64,000 nucleotides of DNA from Spiroplasma endosymbiont of Atherix ibis (GTDB lineage: Bacteria; Bacillota_I; Bacilli_A; Mycoplasmatales; Mycoplasmataceae): assembly GCF_964020005.1 (NCBI RefSeq), contig NZ_OZ026474.1, forward strand, positions 62,001-126,000, given 5' to 3'. Below the pieces are notes generated by a model, which made no database searches, was not told the DNA's origin, and saw nothing but the letters and a program-made list of their open reading frames with translations. The position numbers were made by a program, and so were the translations under genes. Positions 32,059 through 42,071 of the stretch are shown piece after piece (position 1 is the stretch's first letter; each line of letters begins with the position of its first letter).

Positions 32059-33168
32059 ATGAAAAAAAAGAAAAGAATTAGAAAAAATAAACTTATAAAT
32101 ACTATTAAAAGAGGTTTTAAAACTTTTTATGGAATTATGGAGAAACCTTTTTCTGAATCAAATTTTAAGGTTTCTAAAAAAATTAAAGAATTTAATAAAA
32201 CAAAAGAAGATAGAAAATGATTAAAAGAGATTCTAACTACTAATAAAATAGTTAGAAAGTTTTATAAAAGACCTGAACTTGAAATAGGTGATTTTGAAAA
32301 TGTCTCTCTTTTTTGTTTTAAATCAAGAGATAATATTAAACTTGCAGGTTTAATTTATGAGCCAAATAAGAATTCAAATAAGTGAGTTATTGCATCTCAC
32401 TGATTTGCAGGACATAAATCATGAGCCCTACACCATGCTATGACATTTGTTAAAATGGGTTACAATATTATTTCATATGATTTTAGAGGTCATGGTCAAT
32501 CTCAAAATTATTCTACAACAATGGGAGGTAAAGAGCATTTTGATTTGATGGGAGCTGTTGACTGATTAAAAGAAAATCGAAAAATTGATCAGCTTGCATT
32601 TATGGGTACAAGCATGGGAGGTTTTGTTTCAAATTATTGTTCAGTACTTTATCAAGAAGAATTAAAAAAACTAAATTTTAAATTTATTATTTCTGATGTT
32701 GCATATGCAAGTATATTTACTTTATTTTTACACATAAAAAAAGTTTATTTGTGAGTAATTCCTAAGATAAAAACGAAAAAATTTATTAATAAAATTATTG
32801 AAAAACAAAATAAGCAAGAATCTAATATAAATCTTCATGAAGTAAATCTTTTTACATTATTAGAAAAAAAGGGAAATAAAAATTTATTTCCAACTTTATT
32901 TTTCCATTCAACAGATGATAGAGTTACAAGTCCTACAGATACTTATGAACTTATAATTAAAAGAAGTTTTGAACAAGATGATTTTTTAATGTTTAATTTT
33001 TCAATGCACACACAAGCTATTAGATATCATTTTAAAAGTTTTAATTATAAAATGGCAGAGTTTATTTCTAAGTTTGAAAAAGATAAAACTTTATTTAAAA
33101 ATATTATAGATGATTGAAAATTAGCAGAATTGGAAAAAAAAGATGAAATTTCTATTTTACTAAAATAA
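32059..33168 (+). CDS. Alpha/beta hydrolase
   Basis: This 369-residue protein has a basic N-terminal segment (KKKKRIRKNKL) and an alpha/beta hydrolase fold. VIASHWFAGHKSWALH forms the oxyanion region, IISYDFRGHGQS follows, the nucleophile elbow is GTSMGGF, the acid is probably in HSTDDRVTS, and the His is in SMHTQAIRYH. The substrate is unknown; relatives include esterases and peptidases. Similar genes occur in several copies in Spiroplasma and Mycoplasma. It starts 24 bases after the RpiR gene. Many TGA Trp codons hide it under the standard code. Confidence 0.85.
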
Positions 33169-33198
33169 AAATAAGATAGTATTTACTTTCTTTTTTTG

Positions 33199-33204
33199 TA
33201 TAAT
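33199..33204 (+). promoter_or_regulatory. -10 box of asnS
   Basis: TATAAT at 33199, 29 bases before the asnS start, with a TTTACT-like -35 near 33182. Confidence 0.5.
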
Positions 33205-33232
33205 ATTATTATATAAAAAAGGAAGTGTTAAT

Positions 33233-34594
33233 ATGAAAGATATTAGAACATTATTTTTAGAGTTTAAAAATATTAAAGAAGTTACTTTAATTGCAAGAGT
33301 GAGAAGTAACAGACAAGGAAAAACTGTAAGTTTTTTAGTTTTAACAGATGGAACTACAATAAAAGATGTACAAGTAGTTTATAAATCAGATGTTAAAGGA
33401 TATAATGATGCAATACAATCAAGAGTTAGTTCAATAGTTGAAGTAAGAGGAATTATTGTTTTAACACCAGATAAACAACAAGATTTTGAAATACAAGCTC
33501 AAGAGATTATTTTATTAGATCAGTCTATTGAAGAGTATCCGCTTCAAAAAAAAAAGCATTCACCAGAATTTTTAAGAGAGATTTCTCATTTAAGAGCTAG
33601 GACAAAAACATTTCAGTCAATCTTTAAAATTAGATCAGTTGCAACATTTGCGATACATAAATTTTTTCAAGAAAAAAATTATGTATATGTTAATACACCA
33701 ATAATTACAGAAAATGATGCAGAAGGTGCAGGAGAATCTTTTATAGTTACAACAAGACAAGATGGAAAATATGAAGAAGATTTTTTTGGTAAAAAAGCAA
33801 GTCTTACTGTTTCAGGTCAATTAAATGGCGAAGCTTATGCTCAAGCATTTAAAAATATTTATACATTTGGTCCAACATTTAGAGCTGAAAATTCTAATAC
33901 CTCAAAGCATGCAGCTGAATTTTGAATGATGGAACCAGAAATGGCATTTTGTGATTTAAAAGAAAATATAAAAATTATTGAAGAACTTATAAAATATTTA
34001 ATTAATTATGTTTTTGAAAATGCAAAAGAAGAATTGGAATTTTGTAATGAAAATTTAGAAGAGGGTTTAATTGATAAATTGAATAATGTTAGAAGCGTTA
34101 AATTTGTAGTTAATAAATATGAAGAAGTTATAAAGATTCTTCAAAAAGCAGTTTTAGATGGACATAAATTTGAAGAATCATCTATTGAGTTTGGTCTAGA
34201 TTTAGCAACTGAGCATGAAAGATATATATGTGAAGTTGTAAATAAATGTCCTACTTTTGTAGTTGATTATCCAAAAGAAATTAAAGCTTTTTATATGAAA
34301 CAAAATGATGATAATAAAACTGTAGCAGCAGCAGATTTATTAGTACCTGGAATAGGTGAATTAGTTGGGGGAAGTCAAAGAGAAGATGACTATAATAAAA
34401 TAATTAATAGATGTAAGGAAACGGGTATCAATCTTGAAGAATTAAGTTGATATAATGATTTAAGAAAATTTGGTTATTATAAATCTTCTGGTTTTGGATT
34501 AGGATTTGAAAGACTTATAATGTATATTACAGGAGCTTCAAATATAAGAGATGTTATTTCATTTCCAAGAACTCCAAGAAATTTACTATTTTAA
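33233..34594 (+). CDS. asnS: Asparaginyl-tRNA synthetase
   Basis: This class IIb aminoacyl-tRNA synthetase charges tRNA-Asn. The 453-residue protein has an N-terminal OB fold ([21 protein letters not shown]) for the anticodon and a catalytic core with motif 2 [28 protein letters not shown] and motif 3 [15 protein letters not shown]. The NTSKH context and the HAAEFWM pattern favour AsnRS over AspRS. GGAAG precedes the ATG. It is monocistronic, with its own promoter and a terminator behind it. Confidence 0.97.
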
Positions 34595-34620
34595 AAGCAA
34601 TTGAATTGCTTTTTTTATTT
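34593..34620 (+). terminator. Terminator after asnS
   Basis: The stem AAAAGCAA / TTGCTTTT (34593-34600 with 34606-34613) has a 5-base loop followed by a T-rich run, directly at the asnS stop. Confidence 0.8.
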
Positions 34621-34694
34621 TAAATTCATTGAAAATATTATTTGTATTTATAATTTAGTGTAAAATTAATATGATAAGTAGGGGGCGAATAAAA

Positions 34695-35660
34695 GTGTTA
34701 GTTTCGTTTGTTATTACATGGCAAGAAATTGAAGAAAATATTAATGCCACATTACAAAGTGTTCTTGATCAAACTGATAAAGATTATGAAATAATTTTAA
34801 TTTCAGATAAAATGATAGAAGAAAATAATGAATTATCTATATTAAGAAATTATTTTTGAGATATTGATAATTTAAAAATAGTTGTTAATAGCTCAATTCA
34901 AGGAGCAGCAGTTTGTTGAAATACTGCAATTGATTTAGCTGAAGGTGAGTATACTAAGTTTATTTCTCAAGGTGATACTATCAATTCTGATTTTGTAAAA
35001 GTTCTTAGAGAAAATTTAAGTAAATTTAAAAATGAAGAAATTGATTTAATAGAATATAATGTTCAATTAAGTGGATTGTCTAATAAGTGTATAGGTACTT
35101 ATTTAGAAAAAGGTAAAATTTATAATTTAGTTGAAAATTATGAACCACTTGCACAAATTAGTGCAACTATTTCAAATAAATTATTCAGAACAAATTTATT
35201 AAAAAAATTTGGATTTAAATTTAGAAGATTTGTAAGATTTGATATGTTATTTGTCTATAAAGTTTTAGGTCAAGCAGATTCTTATTTATTTTTAGATTCA
35301 GAACCATTAGAAATAATGTCTTTAGGTCCAATTCAATATTCTGCATTCGATTTAGTAAATCAATGAACACATATTTTAAATTACTATAGAAGAATTGGAA
35401 AATTTAAAGACTTAAAAGATTATTTAAATTATGCTTATTATAAAACATTAATTCATATATGATTGTGAAATATTAGAAAATATAATAATAAGTTATTAAT
35501 TAAAAAATCTGGGAGTTTTGCAAATCGAAAATTTGAAGATAAAAGAGAAGATTTTTTAAAAAATAATGAGGCTTTTAAAAAAACTAAAGATATTAAATTT
35601 ATTGAAATAGTTGAAAGTTTTCCTACTTACATTAAGAATTTATTAAAACTTGCAAAATAA
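34695..35660 (+). CDS. Glycosyltransferase family 2 protein
   Basis: This 321-residue GT-A fold protein starts VSFVITWQEIEENINATLQSV and continues with QTDKDYEIILISD, the nucleotide-sugar binding strand, and NTAIDLAEGEYTKFISQGD, in which the usual DxD is replaced by QGD. It probably makes a membrane glycolipid or capsule sugar; the acceptor is unknown. I prefer GTG 34695 because GGGGGC lies 9 bases upstream; an in-frame ATG at 34671 has no such site and lies only 14 bases from the TATAAT at about 34650. It is followed after 13 bases by an RDD protein. Confidence 0.8.
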
Positions 35661-35673
35661 AAAGGTAAATTTT

Positions 35674-36354
35674 ATGGAAAAACAAAATAATAAATCTCAT
35701 TTAAAAAAATCTTCTCATAAATTGGTAAAACCACATTTGGGAAGAATTTTTTTATCTAGACTTTTTGATATTATTATTTGTTCAGTGCCTACAATAGTTT
35801 TATCTTTTTTAAATCCCATTCATGATTGAAAAACATTTCTTATAAATATTTCAATAAGTCAGGTTATACTATTTGTGTATTTTATTTTAGTTCCTTATTT
35901 TTTGAAAGGAAATACACTTGGGAAATTAATTTTTAATTTAAGATTAAAAAAAGAAGACCAATCAAAAATTAAGTTAAAAGATATATTATTTAGAGAGTTT
36001 TATTTTTTATATATTCCTTTATTATTTCAAATTATAGTTCAAATAATTATGGGGATTATAATTTTTACTAATTCTAAAGAGACAGATTTAAGTTTTGTAC
36101 TGAGAATTATAAATAGTATTGGTTATACATTTTTAGCTATTTGATTTATATATATACCTTTAACAATATATTTGCAAGAAGAAAATATTTCTTCTGTAGA
36201 TTTAAAACTAAATATAAGAGTATATTATTTAGAGAAAATATTAATATTTGAAAAAAAGGAAATTTATAAAAAACATATTCATTTAGAAAATGATAGACCT
36301 GGAAAAGTAGATGTATCTGAAATTGATAAAATAATAGGAGAAGAAAATGAATAA
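35674..36354 (+). CDS. RDD-family membrane protein
   Basis: This 226-residue protein has an RDD-type membrane domain: GRIFLSRLFDIIICSVP holds the Arg and Asp for which the family is named, and GNTLGKLIFNLRL is the second hallmark. There are about four helices in residues 25-175, then an acidic cytoplasmic tail. Transport or ion-exchange roles are proposed for the family; the function here is unknown. AAAGG precedes the ATG. It overlaps the next gene by 8 bases. Confidence 0.8.
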
Positions 36355-37549
36355 TTTTGAAAATGTAATAAAAAAAATTCAAGAAATTGTTGAAAAAAAA
36401 TATTTTACAGGTGCTGTTTTAAAAATTAATCAGAATAAAAAAAATATATTTTCTTATTGCTTTGGAATAAATGATTTAGAAAAAAATAGTTTAATGAAAG
36501 AAGATTTAATTTTTAGAGCATATTCAATGACAAAAACTTTGACAGTTGCAGCTTTTTTGACTTTAGTTGATGAAAAAAAAGTTTCTTTAAAAGATCCTTT
36601 ATCTAAATTTTATCCAGAGTTTAAAAATATGAAAGTTTTAGATAAAAATAATTTAGATGAAGTAATAGAGTGTAAAAATGAAATTCTGATTAGTCATTTA
36701 CTTACAATGACATCTGGATTTACATATTTTGGAAATAAAAATAAAACTCAAAAGGAAACTACAAATTTACTATCTAATTTTGCTAAAAAGCAAAATGATA
36801 AATTTATGAATTATGAATCTTTTATGAAAAAATTATCTGAAATACCTTTAGAGTTTGAACCAGGAACTAATTGGAAATATGGTCTATCTTTAGATGTTAT
36901 TGCTGCTGTTATAGAAAAAATAACTAAAAAGTCTTTTAGAGACTTTGTTAAATTAAAAATTTTTGAACCTTTAAAAATGTTTGATAGTGATTTCTTTTTA
37001 AAAGATAAAAGTCGTGAAGCTAAGGTTTATGAATGAAGTTTAATAAATGATGAACCTAATTTAAAAAAAATTGAAAATTTTAATTTTTTTATTCAAGAGT
37101 TGGATAAAGTTCCAAGTATGCCAATGGGTGGGGCAGGTTTATTTACAACTGCAAAAGATTATATAAAATTTTTGGATTTTCTTTTAGATGGAAAAGATTC
37201 AAAAGGAAATAAATTATTGAGCTCTCAAATTCTTAATGATATGACAAAAGATCAATTAAAAAAAATAAGAAAAAATTTTATATGAAATTTAAATCAAGAT
37301 TATAGCTATGGTTTTGGAGTAAGAGTAAGAGTAGAAAATAAAAATTATCCTTTAACAGAAATTGATGAATTTGGATGAGATGGATTATTAGGATCAACAG
37401 CTCTTGTAGATCCAAAAAATAGAATCACAATGTGTTTAATGTTAAGTTCGAAACCAGGTCATAATAAATTAGTAGAGTCAGAATTTTTTGAAGCTCTTTA
37501 TAAGGATTTAAAAAATAATAAAAAAATTAATATAGTAGAGAAATTATAG
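36347..37549 (+). CDS. Serine hydrolase, beta-lactamase/class C family
   Basis: This 400-residue protein has a beta-lactamase-related fold: the SxxK nucleophile motif in RAYSMTKTLTVAAFL, HLLTMTSGFTY, WKYGLSLDVIAAVIEK in place of the YxN element, and FGWDGLLGSTALVDP near the usual HTG strand. No signal peptide is visible. Mollicutes have no peptidoglycan, so a cell-wall role is excluded; esterase or peptidase activity is more likely. It overlaps the RDD gene by 8 bases and is followed by pcrA after 11 bases. Confidence 0.85.
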
Positions 37550-37560
37550 GAGTATTTTGT

Positions 37561-39735
37561 ATGATAGAAAATTTATTAAAAGAGTTAAATGATGAGCAAT
37601 TGGATTCTGTAATTACAACAGATATTCCTTTAAGAATTATAGCTTGTGCAGGAAGTGGTAAAACAAGAGTTATTACAACTAAGGTTGCATATCTAATAGA
37701 AAAAGAAAAAATAAGTCCTTTTAAAATATTGGCTGTAACATTTACTAATAAAGCAGCTCAAGAAATGAAAGATAGAGTAAAAAAAATACTTCCAAATTTA
37801 GATAGAAATCCCATGATAACAACTTTTCACTCTTTTTGTGTTCGAGTTTTAAGAGAAGATTGTGAATATATTGGTTTATCAAAGGATTTTACAATAATTG
37901 ATAATTCTGATCAAAATAAAATAATTAGAGAAATTGTAAAAAAATTAGACATCAGAGATGATAAAAATAAGCCAGAAAAAAAGATTTTATCAAAAATAAG
38001 TAATTGAAAAACAAAACAATTAACTTGGGAAGAAGCTTATGAAGAAACTTTTAATATAGTGGAAAAAAAATGAGCAAAAGTTTATAGAGATTATGAGCAA
38101 TATTTATGTGATAAAAACTATTTAGATTTTGATGATTTGATTTTAAAAGTACATAAATTGTTTAATGAGAATATAGATATCAGAGAAAAGTGAAAAATGC
38201 GTTTTGATTATATTATGGTTGATGAATTTCAAGATACAAATTATACTCAATTTGATTTAATTAAGTGATTAACAAAATCAAGAAATAATTTAACTGTTTT
38301 TGGTGATCCTGATCAAACAATTTATTCATGAAGAGGAGCAAAAGTTAATATCATTTTAAATTTTAAAAGTGAGTTTAAAAATGCAAGAACTATTATGTTA
38401 ACTGAAAATTATAGATCTACAAAACCTATTTTAGACATTGCAAATTATTTTATTGATAATAATAAAAATAGAGAGAAAAAAGATATTTTCACACGAAAAA
38501 AGGAAGGAGAAATAGTTCATGTAAAAGAAGTTGCTTCAAGAAATTTTGAAGCAAAATTTGTCTCTAAAAAAATTAAAGAGTTAGTTGAAACAAAAGAATA
38601 TAAATACTCAGACATGTATGTTTTATATCGAACTAATGCTTGATCTCAGGAGTTTGAAAAAGAATTTCAAAATCAAAAAATACCATTTCAATTAATTGGA
38701 GGATTTAAATTTAGAGATAGAAAAATTATTAAAGATGTTACTGCATTATTAAGAACTATTGCTTTTAAAGATGATTTAGCAATAGATAGAGTTTTTGGAT
38801 TTACACCAAAAGTTGGTGCAGTAACTGCTTCAAAATTAAAACAAGCAGCTTATGATTTAAACATTAATTTGTTTGATTTTTTAACAAAATATAAAGAAGA
38901 GGTTTATTCAATTTCAAAAAATTTAAATGAACTAATAGAGTGTTTAATAAAAGCAAGAAAACTTTTTAAAGAGAATAAAAGTTTATTAGAATTAGCAGAA
39001 TTACTTGTTAAAGAGTCTGTATATAAAGATAGATTAGATTTAAAAGATAAAGAAGATTTAGAATCTTTACAAAATTTAGAAGCTTATTATGATCAAATGG
39101 AGAAATATGATTTTGATTATAATCAATCTGAGAAAGAAATTAATAGAACTATAAATTTTTTACAAGAACAGGCTTTATCTAGTGATGAAGATAATTTAAA
39201 AGAAGTTAATAAAGTAACTTTATTAACTATTCATTCAGCAAAAGGATTAGAAAATAAAGTCATTTTTATTGTTGGTTTAAATAAAGATGTTTTTCCTTCA
39301 AAAATGAGTTTTTATTCAATGGAAAGTTTAGAAGAAGAAAGAAGGGCATTTTATGTTGCAATAACAAGAGCCCAGGAAAAACTTTTTATTTCTTATGTTT
39401 CTGGAGAATATTCTTATATTTCAAGTGGAGAATTAGGTCCTTCTAGATTTATTCAAGAATTAAATCCAGATTTATATGAGATTGAAAAAAGTATTTATTT
39501 TCATTCAAATAATGATATATCAAGTAGTTATAGAGGTAGTGCTAAAAACTTAGAAATTAAACCAATAAAATTAGAAGCTGGTGTTGTTAAAGGAGATAAA
39601 ATTAAACATATGATTTTTGGAAAAGGGAATGTAATTAAAGTTATTGAAAAGCATATTTCAGTTGCTTTTGATGATCCAAAACAGGGTATTAAAATGATAC
39701 CAATAAATTCAAGTTCATGAGAAAAAATAGATTAA
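37561..39735 (+). CDS. pcrA: ATP-dependent DNA helicase PcrA/UvrD
   Basis: This 724-residue superfamily 1A 3'-5' helicase acts in repair and plasmid replication. It shows the Q motif (LNDEQLDSV), motif I ACAGSGKTR, Ia TFTNKAAQEM, II VDEFQDTN, III FGDPDQTIYSWRGA, IV LTENYRS, V VTLLTIHSAKGLE and VI FYVAITRAQEKL, and a C-terminal Tudor-like tail (KHMIFGKGNVIKVI). AGGAG precedes the ATG. Trp codons are TGA. It ends at a 34-base perfect palindrome. Confidence 0.96.
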
Positions 39736-39769
39736 TTTATACAAGAAAAAAATTTTTTTCTTGTATAAA
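39736..39769. terminator. Perfect 34-base palindrome terminator after pcrA
   Basis: Two perfect 17-base arms (39736-39752 and 39753-39769, each holding TTTATACAAG or its complement) begin at the base after the pcrA stop. The A7/T7 centre forms the loop and upper stem. It can act on both strands. Confidence 0.75.
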
Positions 39770-39811
39770 ATACTTTTTTATATAAAATAATATTGTTAAG
39801 GAGGATAATAC

Positions 39812-40075
39812 ATGACTTCATTCACAGCTAAAGTAATTGATCCAGTTGGATTACATGCAAGACCTGCATCAGTTTTAACTAAAGAAGCTTCAAAATTTGC
39901 TTCAGAAATTAAAATTAAATGTGGAGACAAAGAAGGTAATTTAAAATCAATTATGAACGTTATGGCACTTGCAGTTAAAACAGGTGCTGAAATTACAATT
40001 GAAGCAAATGGCGAAGATGAAAAAGAAGCTATTGAAACAATTGAAAAAGCAATGAAAGATAACTCAATTATCTAG
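39812..40075 (+). CDS. ptsH: Phosphocarrier protein HPr
   Basis: HPr relays phosphate from enzyme I to the sugar-specific PTS components. The 87-residue protein has the active-site His15 in DPVGLHARPAS and the regulatory Ser46 in GNLKSIMNVMAL, the target of HprK at 5637. AGGAGG precedes the ATG by 7 bases. It is monocistronic, unlike the ptsHI pairs of many Firmicutes; ptsI lies 9.5 kb downstream. Confidence 0.98.
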   Translation: MTSFTAKVIDPVGLHARPASVLTKEASKFASEIKIKCGDKEGNLKSIMNVMALAVKTGAEITIEANGEDEKEAIETIEKAMKDNSII

Positions 40076-40082
40076 TAATAAC

Positions 40083-40107
40083 AAAACCCTTTAAAAGGTT
40101 TTTTTGT
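40083..40107 (+). terminator. Terminator after ptsH
   Basis: The stem AAAACC / GGTTTT (40083-40088 with 40097-40102) is followed by a T-run, 7 bases after the ptsH stop. Confidence 0.75.
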
Positions 40108-40169
40108 TTAATTAAAATTCAATATATAAAAATAAATAATAGTATAAATATTTTAATATTAATTTTTTT

Positions 40170-40198
40170 AAAAAAAGGGTATCTTTTTTCCTTTTTTT
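40170..40198 (+). terminator. Second hairpin terminator between ptsH and the nrd leader
   Basis: AAAAAAAGG (40170-40178) pairs with CCTTTTTTT (40190-40198). It separates ptsH from the nrd leader and suggests that the leader has its own promoter, perhaps the TATAAC at 40203. Confidence 0.5.
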
Positions 40199-40225
40199 AG
40201 TTATAACAATATTGGAATAAAAAAC

Positions 40226-40350
40226 ACAATTTCACGAAAAAAAGACTTTGTAAATTTGGTGAAAGTCCAAAACTGTACCAGCACCTGTAATAAGGATATA
40301 AATTAGAATATTAATTTATAACAATTTGAGTCAGATAGCACGTCTTTTTA
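40226..40350 (+). promoter_or_regulatory. Cobalamin-riboswitch-like aptamer upstream of nrdFIE
   Basis: The sequence follows the cobalamin riboswitch core in order. TTTGGTGAAAGTCCAAA (40255-40271) is the GGUGxAAxUCC hairpin. ACTGTACCAGCACCTGTAA (40272-40290) matches 17 of 19 positions of RCNGNNCCCGCNRCUGURA. An extra hairpin lies at 40298-40319. AGTCAGATAGCACGTC (40329-40344) resembles the B12 box (RAGYCAGGAKACCUGCC). The 3' part pairs with the 5' flank: AAAAAGAC (40239-40246) with GTCTTTTT (40342-40349), as expected for the closing helix. A strong intrinsic terminator follows. The ligand cannot be read from the sequence; the B12 box differs at several positions. Confidence 0.8.
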
Positions 40351-40402
40351 TTAAATCTTTTACTGGCTATAAAAGAGAATATTTATTTGATAATATTTTA
40401 GC

Positions 40403-40430
40403 CACGATACAAAAATCGTGTTTTTGTTTC
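40403..40430 (+). terminator. Intrinsic terminator, likely expression platform of the nrd riboswitch
   Basis: A perfect stem CACGAT / ATCGTG (40403-40408 with 40415-40420) has loop ACAAAA and a following TTTTTGTTT run. It is preceded by a GGCTA/TAGCC hairpin (40365-40403). The 3' arm TCGTG can alternatively pair with CACGA at 40233-40237 or with CACG in the B12-box region, which offers a switching mechanism (inference). Confidence 0.75.
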
Positions 40431-40450
40431 ACTAAAAAAGTATTTTGTGA

Positions 40451-40482
40451 AATGATTAATTTTAAAAATTAATCATTTTTAG
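40451..40482 (+). terminator. Second hairpin with T-run in the nrd leader
   Basis: AATGATTAAT (40451-40460) pairs with ATTAATCATT (40468-40477), with loop TTTAAAA and then TTT. It is a second terminator-like stem between the riboswitch terminator and nrdF. Confidence 0.5.
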
Positions 40483-40504
40483 TAATTTAATTTTAGGTAT
40501 TAAT

Positions 40505-40552
40505 TATAATATAAGGTGCATTTAGTGCACATAATTCTATAAAAGTATAGAA
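40505..40552 (+). promoter_or_regulatory. Possible internal nrd promoter with two inverted repeats
   Basis: A TATAAT (40505-40510) is followed by GTGCA-TTTA-G-TGCAC (40516-40530) at the expected transcript start, and by TTCTATA/TATAGAA (40535-40541 with 40546-40552). The first repeat is placed like an operator; the second would be a short leader hairpin. If this promoter works, it would bypass the upstream riboswitch terminator. No NrdR box is seen. Confidence 0.4.
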
Positions 40553-40577
40553 ATCTTAGGAAAGGTAACATAAAATT

Positions 40578-41600
40578 ATGGCAAAGAAAAAAAACCAGTA
40601 CTATTACGATTCTCTTTCTCCAATTGAGTTTGCAATGAGTAAATTTAAAGGAAGAATGAGATCAGTAAATTGAAATATTATGAATGATGATAAAGATTTA
40701 GAGGTTTGAAATAGAGCAACTCAAAATTTCTGATTACCTGAAAAAATTCCAGTTTCAAATGATTTAGTATCTTGAAAAACTTTAACTCCAGAATGACAAC
40801 AATTAGTTACAAGAACTTTTACAGGATTAACATTGCTTGATACAATACAAGCAACTGTAGGAGATGTTGCACAAGTTCCAAATTCATTAACAGATCATGA
40901 ACAAGTAATTTATACTAATTTTGCATTTATGGTAGCAGTTCATGCAAGATCATATGGAACAATTTTTTCTACTTTATGTTCAAGTGAACAAATTGAAGAA
41001 GCGCATGAATGAGTAATTAATTGTAAAAGTTTGCAAGAAAGAGCTAAGGCTTTAATTCCTTATTATGTGGGAAATGATTCTTTAAAATCTAAAGTAGCAG
41101 CAGCACTTATGCCAGGGTTTTTATTATATGGTGGATTTTATTTACCATTTTATTTATCATCTCGTGGTAAATTACCAAATACTTCAGATATAATAAGATT
41201 AATTTTAAGAGATAAAGTTATTCATAACTATTATAGTGGTTATAAATATCAAAGAAAAGTTGAAAAATTATCTCCTAAAGAACAAGCTGAAATGAAAAAA
41301 TTTGTTTTTGATTTATTATATGAATTGATTGATTTAGAAAATAAATTTTTATATGAGTTATATGATGGATTTGGAATTGCAGATGATGCAGTAAGATTTA
41401 GTTTATATAATGCTGGAAAGTTTTTACAAAACTTAGGTTATGAATCTCCATTTACTGAAGAAGAGACAAGAATTGAACCTGAGATTTTTACTCAATTATC
41501 AGCTAGAGCTGATGAAAATCATGATTTCTTTTCTGGAAATGGTTCATCATATGTTATGGGTGTTACTGAAGAAACTTCAGATGAAGATTGAGAATTTTAA
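40578..41600 (+). CDS. nrdF: Ribonucleotide reductase R2 subunit, metal-free class Ie type
   Basis: R2 supplies the radical for dNTP synthesis by NrdE. The 340-residue protein is clearly NrdF (TLLDTIQATVGD, AVHARSYGTIFSTL, GFYLPFYLSSRGKLP), but three metal-binding Glu are replaced: Val119 in FMVAVHARSY, Pro179 in LMPGFLLYGG and Lys213 in LILRDKVIHNYY. Asp88, His122 and His216 remain. This V/P/K set defines the class Ie R2 described in Mesoplasma florum, which works without metal through a DOPA radical on Tyr126; Tyr126 is present here. First gene of nrdFIE, behind the riboswitch-like leader. AGGAAAGG lies upstream. Confidence 0.96.
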
Positions 41601-41603
41601 AAA

Positions 41604-42071
41604 ATGCATGAAGATGTAATAAAAATATCTAAAAAATATATTAAAAAACCAAAAGGAAAAGTATTTGTTGTATATTTTTCCTCAATATCAAACAACACAC
41701 ATAGATTTATGGAAAAGTTAGATGTAAATTATTCAAGAATTCCTTACGATTTAGAAAATGAATTAATTGTAGATAAGGAATATGTTTTAATAACTCCAAC
41801 ATATGCTGGTGGTGGTGGAGATAAAAAAGGATCTGTTCCAGCTCAAGTTGTAAAATTTTTAAATAATGAAGTTAATAGAAATTTGTGTAGAGGTGTAATA
41901 GCATCAGGAAATACAAATTTTGGTGACACATTTGCTATTGCAGGACCTATAATTTCAAAAAAATTAAAAGTACCTTTTTTATATCAATTTGAACTTTTAG
42001 GAACAAGACATGATGTTGATACAGTTAGAAAAATCTTAGACGATTTATGAGAGGAAAAAGAAAATGAATAA
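41604..42071 (+). CDS. nrdI: Flavodoxin-like protein NrdI
   Basis: NrdI delivers an oxidant (superoxide) to NrdF; in class Ie it is needed to convert the R2 Tyr to DOPA. The 155-residue protein has the FMN phosphate loop [18 protein letters not shown], the TPTYAGGGG isoalloxazine loop and [17 protein letters not shown]. It starts 3 bases after nrdF and overlaps nrdE by 8 bases. The C-terminal WEEKENE tail is read through a TGA Trp codon. Confidence 0.95.

Noticed and set aside
33169-33232. T-box leader in front of asnS
   Set aside because: The leader is only about 20 bases after the likely -10 box, too short for a T-box, and no TGGNACC motif is present.
40083-40482. Several short hairpins suggested a CRISPR-like array
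   Set aside because: The repeats differ in sequence and spacing, and are explained by terminators and a riboswitch.
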